NCBI RefSeq assembly: GCF_048551375.1
Contig: NZ_JBLYZJ010000011.1
Span: forward strand, 1-64,000
DNA length: 64,000 nt
Origin: Faucicola sp048551375
GTDB taxonomy: Bacteria > Pseudomonadota > Gammaproteobacteria > Pseudomonadales > Moraxellaceae
Direction of reading: 5' to 3'
In this document: one piece after another, positions 61,305 to 64,000 of the stretch
Layout of the letters: every line of letters starts with the position of its first letter
Position numbering within the stretch: position 1 is the first letter of the stretch
The notes under the pieces: generated by a model
Seen by the model: the letters and a program-made list of their open reading frames with translations, nothing else
Told to the model about the DNA's origin: nothing
The model's database searches: none
Translations under genes and position numbers: made by a program

Positions 61305-61367
61305 AAAACTGTCTTATTTTCTAGTTCAAACGACTATAACTTAAGCTTTGACCCAAAGGAACGCCCA

Positions 61368-62459
61368 ATGGTAATGAACCGTTTACAACCCATGCTAATC
61401 TCAGGCTTATTGCCGTTGCTGATTTTTACATGGTTTACTCGTGATATTGTCGGACAGATTGATTTTTGGCTGATGTGGCTGGTTGCCATGACATTGGTGG
61501 GATTACCATTAGTATTTGCAGAGATTGCCCTTGCTCATCGCAGTGGCACAACGCCATTGGTCGGTTTGCCGAAACTCACTCGTGAAGCTGATATTGGCAC
61601 GGTATGGCGTGGCTTTGGCTGGCTGACCGTGGTGCTATTGATGGTGGTAGTGGGGCATTTGCTCGCCAGTTCTGCCCAAGTGCTACAGCCAATGGTCAGC
61701 AATGTCGCCACCCCTGCATTATTGGCAATCATGGCGTTGGTGATGATTGGGCTAAGTTTTACCAAACAGTTAGCAGGTTGGTTGGCATTTGGTTTGGGTG
61801 TGGTGGCATTGGGGCTAAATGTCAGCCAATCAGGGTTTGCCACGTGGCAAATGACCGCCACGTCACTGACCGAATGGTCGCTTGCGGTGGTATTAGCCTT
61901 GGTATGTGTTGGGGTAGGGACTGGGTTATTTTGGCAAGCCAGAGCCAATCAGCTACTACTTAGCAATAGCACCGAATCGGACAATGAAAAAGCCATTGCC
62001 AGTCGCCATGTGTTGCCTGTGTGGTGTTTTCAGATGGTGGCAGGGGCATTGGTGGCGATGGCAGTCACCCCAACGTCATCACTTGCCAGCATCGCCTATG
62101 CGTTGGCAATGGTCGCAGGTGGGGCTTATTTGTTGCATTTGTTGACCCATCAGCTATCGTTACGCCTATTTCAGCGTGGCTTTAACTTTTTGGCATTGGT
62201 AATCGTAGCGGTGGTGAGCCTTGGTATTTCGTTATTGCCAACGGCTTTGCTAAATCAAGTATTGATGATTTTAAGTCTAATATCAGCGGTGTGGTTGGCG
62301 GTGTTTGCAGGGTGGCAAATGAAAATCAGCCATCTACGCAAATCACTGAATTTTGGTTCAGAAGGTATTTATAATATCTGGCGAATTGCCGTACGAATTA
62401 TCGTGCCTTTGGCGGTGGTGTTGGCGGTCGTTGGGTGGCTAATGGGCTTGATGAAATAA
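61368..62459 (+). CDS. Divergent SNF/NSS-type transporter-like membrane protein
   Basis: The ATG at 61368 has AAAGGA seven bases upstream, giving 363 aa with about ten or eleven helices. GLPLVFAEIALAHRSGTTPL near residue 50, followed by IGTVWRGFGWLTVVLL, resembles the third and fourth helices of sodium:neurotransmitter symporters (GIPLL.AE.ALGR.T). The usual first-helix Gly-Asn-Trp-Arg motif is missing and the protein is shorter than the family. It could be a degenerate or specialised member, so substrate and coupling are unknown. Confidence 0.7.
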   Translation: MVMNRLQPMLISGLLPLLIFTWFTRDIVGQIDFWLMWLVAMTLVGLPLVFAEIALAHRSGTTPLVGLPKLTREADIGTVWRGFGWLTVVLLMVVVGHLLASSAQVLQPMVSNVATPALLAIMALVMIGLSFTKQLAGWLAFGLGVVALGLNVSQSGFATWQMTATSLTEWSLAVVLALVCVGVGTGLFWQARANQLLLSNSTESDNEKAIASRHVLPVWCFQMVAGALVAMAVTPTSSLASIAYALAMVAGGAYLLHLLTHQLSLRLFQRGFNFLALVIVAVVSLGISLLPTALLNQVLMILSLISAVWLAVFAGWQMKISHLRKSLNFGSEGIYNIWRIAVRIIVPLAVVLAVVGWLMGLMK

Positions 62460-62485
62460 AGCTATGATAATACGGTTTTCCGTTC

Positions 62486-62550
62486 GTGGTGAGCTTGTCG
62501 AACCATAGGAAAATCGCTACCCTTCGACAGGCTCAGGGCGGACGATTTTC
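62486..62550. repeat. CCTTCGACAAGCTCAGG-type repeat, copy 2
   Basis: GTGAGCTTGTCGAACCATAG and, inverted, CCCTTCGACAGGCTCAGGG, flanked by TACGGTTTTCCGTTCG and GACGATTTTC. It matches the unit at 21208-21277 in inverted orientation. Confidence 0.65.
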
Positions 62551-62617
62551 ATTGAGTTTATTTTGTTAAAACTCTTTCAAATAGTGAATTTGGTGAAATA
62601 GGAATAAACAATCAATC

Positions 62618-62911
62618 ATGCAATTTATCACCATCGAAGTGGCATTTGCCCCCACAGCGACCACGCAATTATTACAAAAATTAAGCGTTGCCCAAGGTAC
62701 GACCGTGCAACAAGCCGTTGCACAATTGGGCTGGCTTGAGCGTTATCCACAAATCAGTGAGTATGCAGTGGGGATTTTTGCCCATAAAGTGGCTTGGGAT
62801 ACGGTGCTGACAGCAGGGGATAGGGTGGAAATTTATCGTCCTTTGACCATCGACCCCATACAAAAACGCCAAAACTTATCCAAAAAGGACAAGCGTTGGC
62901 GATTAAATTAG
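62618..62911 (+). CDS. rnfH: RnfH family ubiquitin-like protein
   Basis: The 97-aa protein has a beta-grasp (ubiquitin-like) fold: ITIEVAFAPTATTQLL, the helix TTVQQAVAQLGWLE, YAVGIFAHKVAWDTVL and GDRVEIYRPLTIDP, the classic RnfH signature, with a basic tail. The role is unclear despite its name; it often neighbours smpB/ratA or bamE. It is convergent with bamE and overlaps it by four bases, the order found in many gamma-proteobacteria. Confidence 0.92.
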   Translation: MQFITIEVAFAPTATTQLLQKLSVAQGTTVQQAVAQLGWLERYPQISEYAVGIFAHKVAWDTVLTAGDRVEIYRPLTIDPIQKRQNLSKKDKRWRLN

Positions 62912-63300
62912 TTAGGACGTTCAATCTTCGCTACATTGCCTGCTTGGTCAAAGTAGATTTTGACGTATTGTTGGGCATTGTGAATGCTGGGTTTGCCGTC
63001 ACGTTTGGCATTTGTGCCTGCGGTGAAGTCATAGATATAGTCCCAACGCATGGGGTTTAAGGTATCTCGTACGGCAGGACTACCCAAGATGTATAGCACT
63101 TGGTTAAAGTTCATGCCGACTTGGACTTGGGCTAGCTTGGCTTCTGAGATGGGCGTGCCTTGTGGGATGTCGATTTTGTACACGCTAAACCATGAACACG
63201 CAGGTAATACGCTAACGCCAGCCAATACGCTGATTAAAGGGACGATTGCCAAATTTTTTGTCAATTTTTTGATGGTCATGTTGTTTACCAAAGTCATCAT
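62908..63300 (-). CDS. bamE: Outer membrane assembly lipoprotein BamE
   Basis: BamE is a small lipoprotein of the BAM complex that inserts outer-membrane proteins. The 130-aa ORF has a signal peptide with lipobox LPAC, then WFSVYKIDIPQG, LAQVQVGMNFNQVLYILGSP and WDYIYDF, the SmpA/OmlA pattern. An internal ATG at 63279 (MTIKKLTKNL) may be the true start. It is divergent from fur, as in many gamma-proteobacteria. Confidence 0.93.
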   Translation of the reverse strand: MMTLVNNMTIKKLTKNLAIVPLISVLAGVSVLPACSWFSVYKIDIPQGTPISEAKLAQVQVGMNFNQVLYILGSPAVRDTLNPMRWDYIYDFTAGTNAKRDGKPSIHNAQQYVKIYFDQAGNVAKIERPN

Positions 63301-63416
63301 TATTTACCGCTCGTTCGTATCATTTATCAAATAAAAACTTATCATACGTCATTTATGGGGATTTTCCTACTCTTTGGCGGAATTTTTTGTATGATTTTTG
63401 GGTGGGGAATTTGTTA

Positions 63417-63429
63417 TGATAGACTATCA
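63417..63429. promoter_or_regulatory. Dyad over the putative fur promoter
   Basis: TGATAGACTATCA is an inverted repeat (TGATA/TATCA with a three-base centre) that overlaps a -10-like TATGAT (63415-63420), about 30 bases before the fur start. It could be an autoregulatory site but does not match the full Fur box. Confidence 0.3.
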
Positions 63430-63459
63430 ATATTTCGTTTTTGCCAATAAGGGAACATT

Positions 63460-63894
63460 ATGAGCTATACCAATCAAGATTTACGCCGTGCTGGACTAAA
63501 AGTGACGTTACCACGCCTAAAAATTTTAGAATTATTAGAAAATGCCGACCACCATCACATGAGTGCAGAAGATGTGTATAAGGCGTTGATTGAGCAAGGC
63601 GAAGATGTCGGCTTGGCAACTGTGTATCGAGTGTTGACGCAGTTTGAGCAGGCAGGGATTGTTGAGCGTCATAATTTTGAAAATAATCTATCGGTGTTTG
63701 AGATTGCCAAAGATGAGCATCACGACCATTTGGTATGTGACCAATGTGGCAAGATTATTGAATTTCATAATGATGAAATCGAAAAATTGCAAGAAAAAGT
63801 GGCAAAGGATTTGGGCTTTACCTTGGCAGGGCATTCTTTGGTGCTGTATGGGATTTGTGATAATAAAGATTGTCAAAATTTGGCGAAAAAATGA
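63460..63894 (+). CDS. fur: Ferric uptake regulator Fur
   Basis: Fur is the iron-responsive repressor of uptake genes. The 144-aa protein has the winged helix (GLKVTLPRLKILELLE, then DVGLATVYRVLTQFEQAG near 50-67), and metal ligands in HHHMSAEDVY, DEHHDHLVCDQCGKIIEF (about 87-104) and ICDNKDC near the end. AAGGGAA precedes the ATG. It is divergent from bamE; linkage of bamE and fur is conserved in gamma-proteobacteria. Confidence 0.96.
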   Translation: MSYTNQDLRRAGLKVTLPRLKILELLENADHHHMSAEDVYKALIEQGEDVGLATVYRVLTQFEQAGIVERHNFENNLSVFEIAKDEHHDHLVCDQCGKIIEFHNDEIEKLQEKVAKDLGFTLAGHSLVLYGICDNKDCQNLAKK

Positions 63895-63927
63895 TGGCGA
63901 AGTTTTTCAATTCTTATACCATCAAAC

Positions 63928-64000
63928 TTAATCTAAGTTCGGTTTTAAATCTTTAAACCGAAATCCCATCGCCAACATACTTACCGCATACATCAACGCC
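63928..64000 (-). CDS. 3' end of an unidentified gene (partial)
   Basis: On the minus strand the last bases of the window read ALMYAVSMLAMGFRFKDLKP and NLD before a TAA stop. The hydrophobic stretch followed by a charged end looks like the last helix of a membrane protein. Too little is present to name it. It converges on fur with a gap of 33 bases. Confidence 0.5.
   Translation of the reverse strand, partial: ALMYAVSMLAMGFRFKDLKPNLD

Noticed and set aside
61227..61367. Upstream extension of the SNF-like gene through the family B palindrome
   Set aside because: The frame is open but the repeat lies inside it, and a good ribosome site supports the ATG at 61368.
63941..63961. Hairpin CGGTTT...AAACCG after fur as terminator
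   Set aside because: It has only six pairs, no T-run and lies within the coding end of the convergent gene.
1..64000. CRISPR arrays, rRNA, tRNA and transposase genes
   Set aside because: No regular direct-repeat/spacer arrays, no cloverleaf-type sequences and no transposase-like proteins were noticed. The repeats seen are dispersed palindromic elements. Small RNA genes cannot be excluded by eye.

Overview
The window looks like chromosomal DNA of a gamma-proteobacterium of the family Moraxellaceae, most likely a Moraxella (M. osloensis-like). This is inferred, not proven. The base composition appears moderately AT-rich. The core proteins read closest to Acinetobacter/Moraxella forms (DXS, RibA, OxyR, TerC-CBS, PdxB). 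Several core enzymes (MutS, ComEC, BirA, SbcD, DXS) carry low-complexity in-frame inserts. There is one LolC-type permease with LolD. No tRNA, rRNA, transposase, CRISPR array or prophage was seen, so the window is mostly housekeeping DNA with small accessory insertions.

Layout. 0-9.8 kb: an unknown gene, the lipoprotein-release transporter lolC/lolD, a YdcF-like protein, the DNA-uptake channel comEC, an SppA-type peptidase and hisD. 9.8-15.8 kb: a TerC-CBS membrane protein, birA-coaX, a TauE/SafE exporter, a putative toxin-antitoxin pair and ribA. 16-21.2 kb: dxs, suhB, an AT-rich inserted KAP P-loop NTPase gene and fdxA. 21.3-28.8 kb: mutS, an adenine/adenosine deaminase, secA and a small lipoprotein. 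28.8-33.9 kb: a RegB/RegA-like redox two-component pair, then an MbnP/MbnH-type copper-protein and di-haem enzyme pair followed by a tiny secreted Cys/His peptide. 33.9-40 kb: sbcD-(DKNYY gene)-sbcC. 40-44.6 kb: the peroxide module oxyR, ahpC and ahpF, split by ydcH and mobile repeats. 44.8-57.3 kb: an acyl-CoA dehydrogenase-type enzyme, a 1043-residue tail-anchored unknown, gltS, pdxB, small genes, an orphan RelB-like antitoxin coupled to a TatD-family nuclease, tcdA, a hybrid GAF histidine kinase and lysO. 57.6-64 kb: a stress cluster (DUF475, TerD, AIM24, TerD), a divergent transporter, rnfH, bamE, fur and the end of one more gene.

Intergenic DNA is rich in short repeats. Two families of about 121 and 132 bp have different interiors but share the same terminal inverted repeat (GGACTTACGCA) and are flanked by TA. 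This suggests non-autonomous elements moved by one IS630/Tc1-mariner-type transposase that is not in this window. A separate palindrome family (core GGGCGTATGCAATACGCCC) lies between many genes. The best candidates for new biology are the MbnP/MbnH/peptide cluster, the KAP NTPase insert, the tail-anchored giant protein, the DKNYY gene inside sbcDC, and the two small antitoxin-type loci.
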